This document shows, in pieces, positions 10,001 to 19,413 of a stretch of 64,000 nucleotides of DNA. How positions within the stretch are numbered: the stretch's first letter is position 1; every line of letters starts with the position of its first letter. The DNA comes from Bacteroidia bacterium (lineage in GTDB: Bacteria > Bacteroidota > Bacteroidia > B-17B0 > Aurantibacillaceae). The notes beneath the pieces were generated by a model, which worked only from the letters and a program-made list of their open reading frames with translations, had not been told where the DNA came from and ran no database searches. The position numbers and the translations under genes were made by a program. The DNA lies in contig JADLED010000256.1 in the NCBI GenBank assembly GCA_020846335.1, forward strand, positions 37,472-101,471. Direction: 5' to 3'.

Positions 10001-10207
10001 ATCCGACTTTGGTATTGACGATTTAGAAACCTGCATGTATTCTAAAAAACTTTCCTGTGCGGGCGCATATTGTTTTTTGTCGAACAACTCCAGAGCTATT
10101 TTGTAAAGTTGTTCAGGGTCGGTGTACGCCGCTGTTTTTTGAGCCACAGAAACGTTAACCGAAAAGACAAAAAGGAAGAAGGCGCTTATTTTGATAAGGT
10201 GCTTCAT
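7031..10207 (-). CDS. Large secreted tetratricopeptide-repeat protein
   Basis: The 1058-residue product has a signal peptide (MKHLIKISAFFLFVFSVNVSVAQ) with no lipobox, then a nearly continuous run of TPR helices from about residue 28 to 1000, with recurring units such as AYFYLSKSNFRKKKYAEAIEFF and YYIAKIYYIKGNYKEV. The C-terminal 50 residues are Gln/Lys-rich and probably disordered. It should be a periplasmic scaffold for protein-protein contacts. Its partner is likely the beta-barrel encoded 8 bp downstream. Large TPR genes of this type are common in Bacteroidota, and some act in T9SS or gliding (SprE), but I cannot assign this one to any of those. Confidence 0.88.
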   Translation of the reverse strand: MKHLIKISAFFLFVFSVNVSVAQKTAAYTDPEQLYKIALELFDKKQYAPAQESFLEYMQVSKSSIPKSDAAYYAAACGIELFNKDSEWQMKQFIEKYPWSTQVNNAYFYLSKSNFRKKKYAEAIEFFEKTDTYKLDKEQLSEFRFKRGYSYLQLGNEEKAKTDFFEIKDIDNKYAFAANYYYSHIAYKEKKYEIALQGFNRLVNNETFGNAVPYYITQIYFIQGKYDKVTKEAPKLLNDTANIQKEGEINRMIGESYFNMKDYAKALTYLKKTELGSGLNTQGNYVLGYCLYKTNDCPKAISNFQKAVDGKDSVAQNAWYHMADCYIKQGDKLKAKNAFYSAYQLNFDKKITEDALFSFAKLSYELDFSPYNDAVKGFSKYLKEYPQSPRKEECYNILINVYSTTKNYEQAIKSIESLESIDPVLKYTYQKLNYYRGVELFNNSDLDNAEKQFKKSLAQNSDFKLNGLSQYWLAEISYIRKDYSTAIEAWKKFQTTQGASQLNEYDLSNYALGYAYFQRKDKDDYSNANISFRKFLLTKNKYDENKIVDAHLRAADCYFMNRDFAQAADYYRTAIKANKMDVDYALFQKAVCDGLNKNYKEKISELQRIEKEFPASPYMSAALSEIAETYHNNIKDNDNAVIYYEKILKNYPNSSFANNCNAQLGNIYFERKQDDKAFAYFDKFVRADSKSEAAKNVLDQIKKIFEAKGDVEGLTKYFQEIGNPLSDDAVEKASYLAAFDAYYTQQNCDVAMPKWEMYISKFPNGKHIVEAQFCMAQCAYNKSQFEKAMTGYLYVIDKPRNLNSEEALAKASYLYYKDKKYQEALPLFLKLQENAEAPSNKSAGKFGAMRCAFYLNQYDVSLTECGKVLNTEKLTPQQTSEAKYIKARSLFETNRLDDALTEFKLMTKSAKNITGAEAYYYIAKIYYIKGNYKEVENNVNKIVSYEYTSEDWNNRAMILLADAYIAKGDDADARVLLETIISEKAKQEFIDEAQKRLNDLDAKELKKRNEAAQENVQKQPLLQPNAAQKDSIIFNQLIGEPETGSLSVPGTTVTEQPK

Positions 10208-10365
10208 TAATTGATAATAAGGTAAATTTTTAGTTCAATAAATGTACTTTTCTAATACTTGTGCATTTGAAGCGTGGCCTTTCAGTTATTAACCCGATGG
10301 TGTTGATATTGCTATAAGGCCAAAGTGAATTAAAAGTTACAATCCATCTACCTTAGGTAATTATT

Positions 10366-11034
10366 ATGAGCGAGCTTATTGAGTTTAATAACGCCAGTAT
10401 TTTTCAGGATGAAAGACCCGTGGTGAGCGGCTTGAGTGTTACCATAAAAAAAGGCGAGTTTGTTTATTTGCTCGGAAAAACCGGCAGCGGAAAAAGTAGT
10501 TTTTTAAAAGTGCTTTATGGTGATTTGCCACTTAACTCGGGCAGTGCCAAGGTGTGTGGCTTTGATGTGGGCAATATTAAACCCCGCGAAATTCCGTTTT
10601 TGCGCCGCAAACTCGGCATTGTTTTTCAGGATTTTCAATTACTCAGCGACCGCAGTGTTTACAGTAACCTTCAGTTTGTGATGAAAGCCACCGGCTGGAG
10701 AGACGAAGCAAAAATGAAAGAGCGCATTGACGACGTGATAAAAAAAGTGGGGCTCGAAGGAAAGGGAAATAAAATGCCTCACGAGCTATCGGGTGGTGAG
10801 CAGCAACGTGTGAGCGTGGCGCGTGCATTGGTAAATGACCCTGAATTAATTTTAGCCGATGAACCAACCGGCAACCTCGATCCCGAAACTTCGGAAGAAA
10901 TATTAAAGTTGTTTAAACAACTCAGCGATACCGGCAGGGCCGTTTTGTTTGCCACACACGACATGATTGTGTACAACAAATTCAAATCGCGCACCCTGTT
11001 TTTTGAAGACGGTAAAGTAAGCGAAAGGAATTAA
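10366..11034 (+). CDS. ftsE: Cell-division-type ABC ATPase, FtsE-like
   Basis: The 222-residue ATPase has Walker [10 protein letters not shown], signature [15 protein letters not shown], Walker [14 protein letters not shown] and switch FATHD. Length, the [10 protein letters not shown] region and the GxLDP pattern fit FtsE, which with FtsX controls septal peptidoglycan hydrolases. LolD-type lipoprotein exporters are close relatives and cannot be excluded without FtsX, which is not next to the gene. It is divergent from the TPR gene with a 158 bp space that holds no other gene. Confidence 0.82.
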   Translation: MSELIEFNNASIFQDERPVVSGLSVTIKKGEFVYLLGKTGSGKSSFLKVLYGDLPLNSGSAKVCGFDVGNIKPREIPFLRRKLGIVFQDFQLLSDRSVYSNLQFVMKATGWRDEAKMKERIDDVIKKVGLEGKGNKMPHELSGGEQQRVSVARALVNDPELILADEPTGNLDPETSEEILKLFKQLSDTGRAVLFATHDMIVYNKFKSRTLFFEDGKVSERN

Positions 11035-11091
11035 TACCGTTGTTTTACTAAGTGTTCGCTTAAATTTATTTTTGAATAATTTTTTTAACCG

Positions 11092-11896
<805 letters not shown>

Positions 11897-11999
11897 GGTG
11901 CTGGTTTATATACACAAATGTATCATTTGGCAAGGAATTAAATGGTTTGCTGTCTGTTAAATTTTTAAGGCGTCGAAAGTTAAAAAATGAAATGTGATA

Positions 12000-12722
12000 T
12001 TATGGCACAAATTTAAGCCAGTAATAGTGCATTATTCTTCTGCTCAAACTATATCTCCGTCCACTGACAACTATGTCCTTGGTTTGAACAAACTCTAGCG
12101 AAAAAGAGGCGTACTTAAAGGGAGCTAATTCGTCAGGGTAGAATTTTAACAAATTAGTCCCGGTATCAAGTTTTTTTGTTATTTGTAAATTACCTTCAGA
12201 AAGGATAGCATTAAGAGTAAAATTTGCAGGGTTATTGAGAATTGTAAAAGTATTTATCGTGGATTTACTGAGTTGAATTGTATCTCCAATGTTAAAGGTA
12301 AGGGTAGGCATGAGTGTATCGAATTCGGTGTATGAAAATGAACCCAACTCATCAGAATCAAAACTCATATTAAAGCTTAACACCTTTTTTTTTGCGTCTT
12401 CGAAACTTGAATACCAAAGCGAATGTCCGGAAAGATAACCTGAACTTTCGTTGTAACTGCAATCGTATCCTCCAATTTTAGATTGTTTAATGTGTGGGTA
12501 TGCAGAAGCGATTTTATTAAACTGGCAGTCAAATGCGGGATTATAGTGATAAGGTGGGTTTTTTTGCATCCCTGTGGCAACTCTGAAATCAAAAAATCCA
12601 TAGTATTTATTCACATCGTTGTCAACGCTTTTTTCAACTATTATAGGTTCTGGTTTTTTGCACGAAAACAAAAGGAGTAATGGCACAAATAAAGAAATAT
12701 ATCTACTAATTCGTGGCTGCAT
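12000..12722 (-). CDS. Putative lipoprotein, unknown function
   Basis: The track start at 12779 lies inside the upstream gene. The ATG at 12722 is better: it overlaps the upstream stop as TAATG and exposes a clean lipoprotein signal (MQPRISRYISLFVPLLLLFSC, Cys21) followed by the charged KKPEP that is common after Bacteroidota lipid anchors. The rest is predicted beta-rich and I do not recognise a domain. The opening CKKPE and overall size resemble the upstream gene, so the two could be diverged tandem copies. Local composition is more AT-rich than the neighbours. Confidence 0.65.
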   Translation of the reverse strand: MQPRISRYISLFVPLLLLFSCKKPEPIIVEKSVDNDVNKYYGFFDFRVATGMQKNPPYHYNPAFDCQFNKIASAYPHIKQSKIGGYDCSYNESSGYLSGHSLWYSSFEDAKKKVLSFNMSFDSDELGSFSYTEFDTLMPTLTFNIGDTIQLSKSTINTFTILNNPANFTLNAILSEGNLQITKKLDTGTNLLKFYPDELAPFKYASFSLEFVQTKDIVVSGRRYSLSRRIMHYYWLKFVP

Positions 12723-13423
12723 TATTGGTAAAAGAATTTTCTGTAAAAGAAAAAATTTATTGTTTTTGTAAAATAGCATGACTGGTTGTTCATGATTTGT
12801 TCACTGGATTTATAGGCCTTTACATTTATTGTTGAAATGCCCCTGTAAGCCTCGAGAAATTCTTTATTTATCGTTACTTGTGTCGCCGGATAATTAACTC
12901 TAACATAATAATTAGCCTGTGATTGAAAATTATAGAGATAAATGTCAATAAAATCATAGTTTTTAAAACTACTCACATCCAGGGTAAAATTTTGATTGGA
13001 GTTAACTGAATCTACATTGAACCAATTAGAATTACTGAACCCTGGAGTTAAATTCATATCAGAAAAAGTATAGTTTCCGAATTCAGCAGAATAGGCCAGC
13101 CAATTACAGGCCGGCGAAAGGGCCGCTACTTTATTATTAATAACCGGAAGTTTCGCAATATTCAAACTGTTGCATTTAACCGAATCGAAACCGATCATAT
13201 ACGACAGTTTACTTACTGTATAATTTTTTTTGCAAGACGTTATAAAATCAACAACTGTATCGTAACCATTTGGTGTTTTATAAAAGTTGAGTTGCGCTTC
13301 GAAATATAGATTATATGTGGGCGGGGATTGTATTTCAACTACCCTTGTCTCAGGTTTTTTTTTACAATAAGTAAACAAAAAAATAAAAGGCAATATTCTT
13401 ATAAGCTTTGTTTCGAAGACCAT
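12722..13423 (-). CDS. Putative lipoprotein, unknown function
   Basis: The 233-residue product begins with a short hydrophobic signal (LIRILPFIFLFTYC) and then KKKPETRVVE, a likely lipoprotein anchor with Cys20. The mature part is beta-rich with several cysteines (ITSCKKNY, SVKCNSL, SPACNW) and no recognisable domain. The stop overlaps the next gene's ATG by one base, so the two lipoproteins are translationally coupled. The gene starts only 15 bp after the FabH stop on the same strand side of the map but is transcribed away from plsX-fabH in the same direction, so it could be read through from them. Confidence 0.62.
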   Translation of the reverse strand: MVFETKLIRILPFIFLFTYCKKKPETRVVEIQSPPTYNLYFEAQLNFYKTPNGYDTVVDFITSCKKNYTVSKLSYMIGFDSVKCNSLNIAKLPVINNKVAALSPACNWLAYSAEFGNYTFSDMNLTPGFSNSNWFNVDSVNSNQNFTLDVSSFKNYDFIDIYLYNFQSQANYYVRVNYPATQVTINKEFLEAYRGISTINVKAYKSSEQIMNNQSCYFTKTINFFFYRKFFYQ

Positions 13424-13438
13424 AAGGTCAAAATGTTT

Positions 13439-14443
13439 TTACTTTCCACTCACACTGCCATCGTAAGCCCATTTTAGATAAACAGCGCCCCAGGTGAAGC
13501 CGCCACCAAATGCTGAAAGAATAATGTTATCACCTTTTTTAAGTTGTTTTTCGTAATCCCATAACAACAGCGGAATGGTGCCTGCCGTGGTGTTGCCGTA
13601 ACGTTCTATGTTCATCATCACCTTTTCAGATCCAATGCCCATGCGGCTTGCAGTAGCATCAATAATGCGTTTGTTGGCCTGATGCGCCGCCAGCCATTTA
13701 ACCGTTTCAGCAGTTAAATTATTTTTCTCCATTATTTTAGCGCTTACCTCAGCCATGTTGTAAACCGCGTGTTTAAATACGGCCTGACCTTCCTGATAAA
13801 CATAATGCATTTTATTATCTACTGTTTCGTGCGAGGCGGGATTTAAAGAACCTCCGGCCTTCATGTGCAAATGGGTGCAACCGTTGCCATCAGCAAACAG
13901 CATAAAATCCATTACGCCACAATCGTCGGTAGTTGGCTCTAATAACACTGCGCCGGCGCCATCACCAAAAATAACACAGGTGGTGCGGTCGGTGTAATCA
14001 ATTATCCTACTCATCATGTCGGCGCCAACAATTACTACTTTTTTATACCGGCCGGTTTCAATAAACTGAGAACCCGTACTAAGTCCGTATAAAAATCCGG
14101 AGCAAGCGGCACTAAGGTCGTAGCCCCAGGCATTTTTAGCGCCTAATTTTGCACAAACTAGATTGGATGTTGAAGGAAAAACATAATCGGGTGTTACGGT
14201 TCCCACAATGAGCATGTCAATTTCTTCGGGGGTAATGCCTCTTTTTTTGCAGAGGAGTTTAACTGCTTCAACACACATATCGGAGGTGGCCTTTTTAGGG
14301 TCGTTTTCCAAATGGCGTTGTTTAATGCCGGTTCGGGAGGTAATCCACTCGTCGGTGGTATCAATAATTTTTTCGAGGTCGAAATTAGTAACAATATTAT
14401 CAGGTAAATAACCTGCTACTGCCGTTATTGCTGCTCTGGCCAT
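13439..14443 (-). CDS. fabH: Beta-ketoacyl-ACP synthase III
   Basis: FabH catalyses the first condensation of fatty-acid synthesis, joining acyl-CoA with malonyl-ACP. The catalytic triad is visible: Cys in LSAACSGFLYG, His in WLAAHQANKRIID and Asn in ERYGNTTAGTIP. The length of 334 residues is normal. The start ATG overlaps the PlsX stop as TAATG, so translation is coupled to plsX, the usual neighbour. Confidence 0.97.
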   Translation of the reverse strand: MARAAITAVAGYLPDNIVTNFDLEKIIDTTDEWITSRTGIKQRHLENDPKKATSDMCVEAVKLLCKKRGITPEEIDMLIVGTVTPDYVFPSTSNLVCAKLGAKNAWGYDLSAACSGFLYGLSTGSQFIETGRYKKVVIVGADMMSRIIDYTDRTTCVIFGDGAGAVLLEPTTDDCGVMDFMLFADGNGCTHLHMKAGGSLNPASHETVDNKMHYVYQEGQAVFKHAVYNMAEVSAKIMEKNNLTAETVKWLAAHQANKRIIDATASRMGIGSEKVMMNIERYGNTTAGTIPLLLWDYEKQLKKGDNIILSAFGGGFTWGAVYLKWAYDGSVSGK

Positions 14444-15381
14444 TACTGAAATATTTGAGTGATTTTGTCGTTTAATTTGGCGTCCACCACATTTTTTGCA
14501 AGCACCAGCATGTTTTTAAATGCGAGAGAGGTAGAAATGCCGTGCCCGATAAGTACGTTTGAGTTAACACCTAATACCGGTGTGCCGCCATAGAGTTCGT
14601 AATTAAATTTATCGAAATACTCGTCACTGCGGTTGCGTGTTTTAATTACATCGTAAAATGCCTCGGCTGTTTTTAGCAAAATGTTGCCCACAAATCCTTC
14701 GCACACAATTACGTCGGCCTTGTCAGAAAATACCTCGCGACCTTCTACATTGCCCACAAAATTAAAATCTTTCGAATCTTTCATGAGTTCGTAAGCTGCC
14801 TGCGCCACCAGATTTCCTTTTTCGGGTTCTTCGCCAATGTTGAGCAAACCCACTTTTGGATTCTTGATTTTGTAAACTTCTTTAGAATAAATGGAGCCTA
14901 AAATTCCGAACTGATACAACACATCGGGTTTGCAATCGGCATTGGTGCCCACATCGAGCAACACGCCAAAGCCGCCGTTTTCTTTCGGAAGCAGCGTGGT
15001 AATGCAAGGACGAATAACACCCGGAATGGCTTTAACGGTAAACATAGAGCCTACCAGCATGGCGCCTGTATTGCCAGCACTGGCAAACACATCAATTTGT
15101 TTTTCCTTTAACAATCTGAATCCTAAAAAAATGCTGCTGTTGGGTTTTTGCGAAAAGGCTTTGGTAGGTGCTTCGCCCATTTCAATAACATCGGTGGTAT
15201 GAACGTATTCAAACTGCTCGGGGTCAACGTTATGCTTAACAAAATAATCACGGGCCACGCCGCTATCGCCAATCAGCACCAGTTTTACGTCGGCAGGGAG
15301 CTCTTTTGATGCCATCACCACGCCTTCCAGGCAATTTTTGGGAGCAAAATCCCCCCCTAAAATGTCGAAGCCTATCTTCAT
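14443..15381 (-). CDS. plsX: Phosphate acyltransferase PlsX
   Basis: PlsX converts acyl-ACP to acyl-phosphate for phosphatidic acid synthesis. The N-terminal motif IGFDILGGDFAPKNCLEG, the region ASAGNTGAMLVGSMF and the C-terminal NVLIGHGIS are typical of the family, and 312 residues is a normal length. It is directly coupled to fabH. In most bacteria rpmF lies just upstream; here a histidine kinase gene separates them. Confidence 0.96.
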   Translation of the reverse strand: MKIGFDILGGDFAPKNCLEGVVMASKELPADVKLVLIGDSGVARDYFVKHNVDPEQFEYVHTTDVIEMGEAPTKAFSQKPNSSIFLGFRLLKEKQIDVFASAGNTGAMLVGSMFTVKAIPGVIRPCITTLLPKENGGFGVLLDVGTNADCKPDVLYQFGILGSIYSKEVYKIKNPKVGLLNIGEEPEKGNLVAQAAYELMKDSKDFNFVGNVEGREVFSDKADVIVCEGFVGNILLKTAEAFYDVIKTRNRSDEYFDKFNYELYGGTPVLGVNSNVLIGHGISTSLAFKNMLVLAKNVVDAKLNDKITQIFQ

Positions 15382-15465
15382 ATTTACTCTAAGTTTTAAC
15401 TAAAATACAATAATACAATTTTAAATTTTTAAAAACAGCTTAAAAATACTTTGATTTTATAAAAA

Positions 15466-16713
15466 TTACTGTGCGTTAAATGTGAGGGATATCCGAGCGC
15501 CCTTATCATTGCTAAAATTAACCCTGCCATCTATCTGTTCAGTGAGTGTTTTTATAAGATAAATTCCAAGTGATTGGTCTTCGGAATCGGGATTAAAATT
15601 TATTGGAAAACCCGGACCATTGTCTTTTATGATTAACTCAATGTCATCGCCAAGTGTCAATATCGACACGGCAAATTCGCCCGCCAAATTGGGCTGTGCG
15701 CGATAAACGTATTTAATGCTGTTGGTCACAATTTCGTTAATTATTAAGCCCAGTGGAATTGACTTGCTGACTGGTAACACAATGTTGGCGCAATTAAATG
15801 TAATTTTTACTTTTTTGGAAAGGTTGCAACTATTAAAAAGTTCCATCACCAGTTCGTGGATGTATTTATCAATTTGTATGCTTTTAAGGTTGGAGTTATC
15901 GTAGAGCATTTTATGCACCAGAGCCATACTCATGATGCGGGCTTTACTGTCGTTCAATGCCTGTCGTGCCTCCTCGTTATTGGTGGCATCTTCCTGCAAA
16001 TTTAATAAGCCTGTGATGATAGCAAGATTGTTTTTAACCCGGTGGTGCAATTCGGCCAATAAAATTTCTTTTTCTTTTAAGGTGGCGCGCACCTCTTCGC
16101 GGGTTAATAACAAATCCTTGTTCTGAACAATTATTTCCTGATTTTGATTATATATCAAACGGGTAAGCATAACACTCATCACTACGGTAATAATAGAAGA
16201 AATGACTAAATTGAAATACCACATTATTTTCATTTTTTCTTCAGAAAAAACCGCGCCCTTATTAATTGGTAAATCGAGCAACAAATTGCCTGCAAAAAAT
16301 AAACCGCAAACCACCAAATGCAGGGTGGCAAACCTGTCGAACCGCGAAGGGTTGCTGAGCAAAGCCACACTGATGATTAAATTGTAATAATACAGATACG
16401 AGCCTGAGTTTTGTGGATAGTATTGATTGATAAAAAAAATAGCCCCGTTTACGTAAAAGGTAAAAATAAAAAAAGCCCAAAAACTTAGTTTGCGTTTATT
16501 TAGCCACAACGAAAAAATGCTGAAACCAAAAAAAATAAAATTGGAAAAAACAGGGTAGTTAGCCTGTATAATAATCGATACGCACAACCCCACAAGCAAA
16601 CAAAAAGCCACAAATAAATTAAGAACGTTGATGGTTTTTATTCGTCGTCGGTCAGATGCGCTTAAACTACTCTCAATGCCTAAATTAATCAGGCTGTGAA
16701 AAATGTGTTTCAA
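15466..16713 (-). CDS. Membrane histidine kinase, HisKA_2 type
   Basis: The first 195 residues contain about six hydrophobic segments and no extracellular sensor domain. A short coiled linker leads to a HisKA_2 dimerisation domain with phospho-acceptor motif LHHRVKNNLAIITGLLNLQ. It ends with a HATPase domain (NEIVTNSIKYVY, IKDNGPGFP). This class usually phosphorylates free-standing response regulators. The first codon is TTG; no upstream ATG fits. The gene sits between rpmF and plsX, preceded by the rpmF terminator, so it must have its own promoter and may drive plsX-fabH by read-through. The signal is unknown. Confidence 0.88.
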   Translation of the reverse strand: MKHIFHSLINLGIESSLSASDRRRIKTINVLNLFVAFCLLVGLCVSIIIQANYPVFSNFIFFGFSIFSLWLNKRKLSFWAFFIFTFYVNGAIFFINQYYPQNSGSYLYYYNLIISVALLSNPSRFDRFATLHLVVCGLFFAGNLLLDLPINKGAVFSEEKMKIMWYFNLVISSIITVVMSVMLTRLIYNQNQEIIVQNKDLLLTREEVRATLKEKEILLAELHHRVKNNLAIITGLLNLQEDATNNEEARQALNDSKARIMSMALVHKMLYDNSNLKSIQIDKYIHELVMELFNSCNLSKKVKITFNCANIVLPVSKSIPLGLIINEIVTNSIKYVYRAQPNLAGEFAVSILTLGDDIELIIKDNGPGFPINFNPDSEDQSLGIYLIKTLTEQIDGRVNFSNDKGARISLTFNAQ

Positions 16714-16735
16714 TAAAATTACGCGTGTTTAACAA

Positions 16736-16763
16736 TACAAAAAGCAGGCACAAACGGCCTGCT
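16736..16763 (-). terminator. Rho-independent terminator after rpmF
   Basis: On the minus strand AGCAGGC and GCCTGCT form a 7-bp stem with a 7-nt loop, followed by TTTTTGT. It lies about 40 bp after the rpmF stop and before the kinase gene, so it separates yceD-rpmF from the kinase-plsX-fabH unit. Confidence 0.7.
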
Positions 16764-16803
16764 ACTTTAGTATCTCGTAAAAAGTAATGTTTAACAAAAG
16801 CTA

Positions 16804-16989
16804 TTACGCTTTTTTCTCCATTACTACATTTCCCTTGTAGTAAAGTTTTCCTTCAAACCAGTGTGCACGGTGCATTAAGTGTGCTTCGCCAGTGGCAGAA
16901 TCTTTGGAAATAGTCATTGATGGTGCTTTGTATGTGGCACGACGTGAATCTCTACGTGAGCGGGATAATTTTCGCTTTGGATTAGGCAT
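16804..16989 (-). CDS. rpmF: 50S ribosomal protein L32
   Basis: The 61-residue product begins [21 protein letters not shown], the signature of bacterial L32. No cysteine is present, so this is the zinc-free (C-minus) form. It lies 11 bp after the YceD gene, the classical arrangement. Confidence 0.97.
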   Translation of the reverse strand: MPNPKRKLSRSRRDSRRATYKAPSMTISKDSATGEAHLMHRAHWFEGKLYYKGNVVMEKKA

Positions 16990-17000
16990 GTTATTTTATT

Positions 17001-17543
17001 TTAATTTTTATTGAACTTTATTTTATTTAATTGCTCCCACATGGGATTGTTTGGTTCTTCGTTTGTTTCTTCTTTCTCCTGGCCTGCTGCTACTTCGTTG
17101 AGTTTGTCGAGTGTTTCTTTATCACACACAAACTCTTCGCTGTCTATTTCGCAGGGCACGCGCCTTGCGGGCAAAGCCAGAACAATGTATTCGTATAAAT
17201 AGTGAGCCACATCAAACTCTTCCTGCCCTTCGGGAATTACCAGAATTTCGTCGGTACTTTCTTCAGGATTGCCATGTTTAATTACCAGATTTTCTTCGGC
17301 ATCTACCGGAAAATCAAAGTTTTTTAAACATCGGTCGCAGTCCATACCCACCGTGCCTTCAATACTAAAGTGCATTTGCAGCAAATTGTTTTGCTTGGTA
17401 AGTCTGGCACTCACATCAATGGCAGCCGTGCTTATCTCACTATTTTCAATGTTTGCAAAGAACGAATCGTTTACTTCGAAATCAAAATCGTGTAAACCCA
17501 CAGGCAGTCCGCCAAACTGTATTATGTACTGACTTTTGCCCAT
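17001..17543 (-). CDS. DUF177 (YceD) family protein
   Basis: The protein is 180 residues and has the DUF177 features: a beta-rich N-terminal half with MDCDRCLKNF, and VPCEIDSEEFVCDKE near the C-terminus, where paired cysteines could bind metal. YceD-family proteins are co-conserved with L32 and are linked to 23S rRNA maturation and large-subunit assembly. The C-terminus (NNPMWEQLNKIKF) matches the usual ending. It is first in the operon with rpmF. Confidence 0.92.
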   Translation of the reverse strand: MGKSQYIIQFGGLPVGLHDFDFEVNDSFFANIENSEISTAAIDVSARLTKQNNLLQMHFSIEGTVGMDCDRCLKNFDFPVDAEENLVIKHGNPEESTDEILVIPEGQEEFDVAHYLYEYIVLALPARRVPCEIDSEEFVCDKETLDKLNEVAAGQEKEETNEEPNNPMWEQLNKIKFNKN

Positions 17544-17697
17544 TCCCCTCTTTTTAAAAAGGACTGCAAATATAGGCTTTTAGTTTGATTTACAAAACAA
17601 TATGCCCTGTTATGTTAAGTGATTTTATTTGAAGCCAGAAAAAACGAAGAAATGTTCAGTTTTTAGTCAAAATTGGCTCAAAACGACCTCATTTTAA

Positions 17698-19305
17698 TCA
17701 AAAATCGCGATAAATGTTCCAAAAACTGGTTTTAAATGCCAGATAAATATAGGGGTTTTGCAGGGTGTAACGTCCGCTAATTTCTTCCGAATGCTGAATG
17801 TAGGCCAATTCAAGGCGCATATTCATGTCGGGAACAATAAAATAGGTAAATTTTATCTGACTTTGCATGATGGTACTTTTTACCCCCTGACCGGTTTTGT
17901 TTCCATACTCCAGTGTGTTTTTATTGCGGGTATTATAACTTAAAAAAATATTTTGCCCCACGTTTGAGTTGGTGCCCGTTGTGTCTTTACCCACAATGGC
18001 GTACATGCCCTGTAAACTCAGTTCCCAGTTATTGCGACGAAGGTTTACAAAGCCCAACACCTCTTTAAAGTTGGCACCCAGCGGATGTGCCAAAGACATT
18101 CCATAGTGTCCGTAGTTTTGCACCACATCGCCATGCGAATACGTGAATGGCCGCACCTGATTGTATTCGGCCTGCAGTTTTAAACCCTTTACGCCAAAGG
18201 CATTCACGTATTTGGCACCCAGTTGCCAGCCCTGTTTGTTGCCCCACCAGCCTTTGCGGGCCCTGATTTCCTTTAATAAAAACTCATCCACCGCTAACTG
18301 CCCATACAGCTTTACTTTTTTAAAGAGTGTGGCGTTTAGGTTCATGCCTACAAACGAATTGTCGGGCGAACCAATGGAGTATTCCAGCGGACGAATAAAT
18401 ATAAACGGATTGAGGTAGTTCACTTCAAAACCCCTTACCTGATTGGTGTCGGTGCCTTTCCAGATCACATTTTCAAATAAACCAACATTTAATTCTTTTA
18501 AAATATTGTAACTCAAATAATGAAATGTTCCGAACTTATTCTTGTAATTATTTTTTAATCCGCCCGAATACGTAACGTCGTACATCCAACTGTACCAAAC
18601 GTTGTATTGCAAGCGCCAGATGTTGGTATTGATTCTGAAATAAGGATAGGCGGCTGCGTAATCGCTCAATAACAAACTGCGGTAACCATCGCCAATAAAA
18701 TGTTTGTCGCGACCCAACTGAAAATTAAATATTTTGTTGTTGTTGGGCGAATAAGAAAGATAGCCTGTGTAATCAAAAAAATTGTAGCCCGATTTGTACT
18801 TGCCATAGCCCTGACCGTATTCAGGAAGTATGCCCTGTTTACTAAAAGCCGTATCCACATAAAATGGCAAGGCGCTTTTGCCACCGAATACCGAAGCGGC
18901 AAAGGTAAAATCGTTGTTGATGTTTATTTTTACATGTGTGCCGCCAAGGCTGGAAAGTAGTGGTTTTTTAAGAAGGGCATCGTAACCGGTTTCCACATCT
19001 AAAATTGGGTGCGCCTGCACATTGTACCAAATGCGTTTTTGCGGACTCTCGTTGAGTGTTTTACTAAGAAAATAATTTTTAAAGGCATAAAACCGAAATG
19101 GCACTGCAGAATCGGTGGCATTGGCAAAGGTGCTGCTAAGGTAAGGCTTAAAGGCTGAGTGAAAAGTAGTGTTGGGTTTGGATATGTTCCAGTAATCAAA
19201 GGCCTGCTGCACATCCCCATTAATAAAGGCATTGCGCGCCTGTTGGTCGTATTGGGCAAAATACACAAGGGGACAAAAAATTATTATGAGCAGTGCTTTT
19301 TTCAC
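17698..19305 (-). CDS. Outer-membrane protein, RemB/Wzi-like
   Basis: The track start at 19386 is a TTG that lies inside the malate dehydrogenase terminator. A GTG at 19305 gives VKKALLIIIFCPLVYFAQ, a normal signal peptide, so I use it. The body is beta-strand rich with FQLGRDKHFIGDGYRSLLLSD and LEYSIGSPDNSF, which resemble the RemB gliding-motility surface protein and the Wzi capsule-assembly barrel family. A short helical region after the signal (ARNAFINGDVQQAFDYW) precedes the barrel. It is probably an outer-membrane barrel that handles or anchors surface polysaccharide; RemB is needed for normal gliding in Flavobacterium. The exact assignment is uncertain. Confidence 0.7.
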   Translation of the reverse strand: MKKALLIIIFCPLVYFAQYDQQARNAFINGDVQQAFDYWNISKPNTTFHSAFKPYLSSTFANATDSAVPFRFYAFKNYFLSKTLNESPQKRIWYNVQAHPILDVETGYDALLKKPLLSSLGGTHVKININNDFTFAASVFGGKSALPFYVDTAFSKQGILPEYGQGYGKYKSGYNFFDYTGYLSYSPNNNKIFNFQLGRDKHFIGDGYRSLLLSDYAAAYPYFRINTNIWRLQYNVWYSWMYDVTYSGGLKNNYKNKFGTFHYLSYNILKELNVGLFENVIWKGTDTNQVRGFEVNYLNPFIFIRPLEYSIGSPDNSFVGMNLNATLFKKVKLYGQLAVDEFLLKEIRARKGWWGNKQGWQLGAKYVNAFGVKGLKLQAEYNQVRPFTYSHGDVVQNYGHYGMSLAHPLGANFKEVLGFVNLRRNNWELSLQGMYAIVGKDTTGTNSNVGQNIFLSYNTRNKNTLEYGNKTGQGVKSTIMQSQIKFTYFIVPDMNMRLELAYIQHSEEISGRYTLQNPYIYLAFKTSFWNIYRDF

Positions 19306-19350
19306 AGTGATGGTAAAAATAAGGAAAACAAAATGAGTGCCCGTGGCTGT

Positions 19351-19393
19351 TTTTGAAAATAAAAAACCCGTCCTGAAAAAAATCAAGACGGGT
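19351..19393 (-). terminator. Rho-independent terminator after mdh
   Basis: On the minus strand ACCCGTCTTGA pairs with TCAGGACGGGT (one G-U pair), loop of about six T, followed by TTTTTTATTTT. It starts about 20 bp after the malate dehydrogenase stop. It overlaps the 5' extension of the next ORF and so argues for the GTG start of that gene. Confidence 0.9.
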
Positions 19394-19413
19394 ACTTATA
19401 AGAATTAAAATAA

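Noticed and set aside
10208-10365. Hidden gene in the TPR-FtsE divergent space
   Set aside because: No frame above 30 codons and no RNA-like hairpin with T-run was seen.
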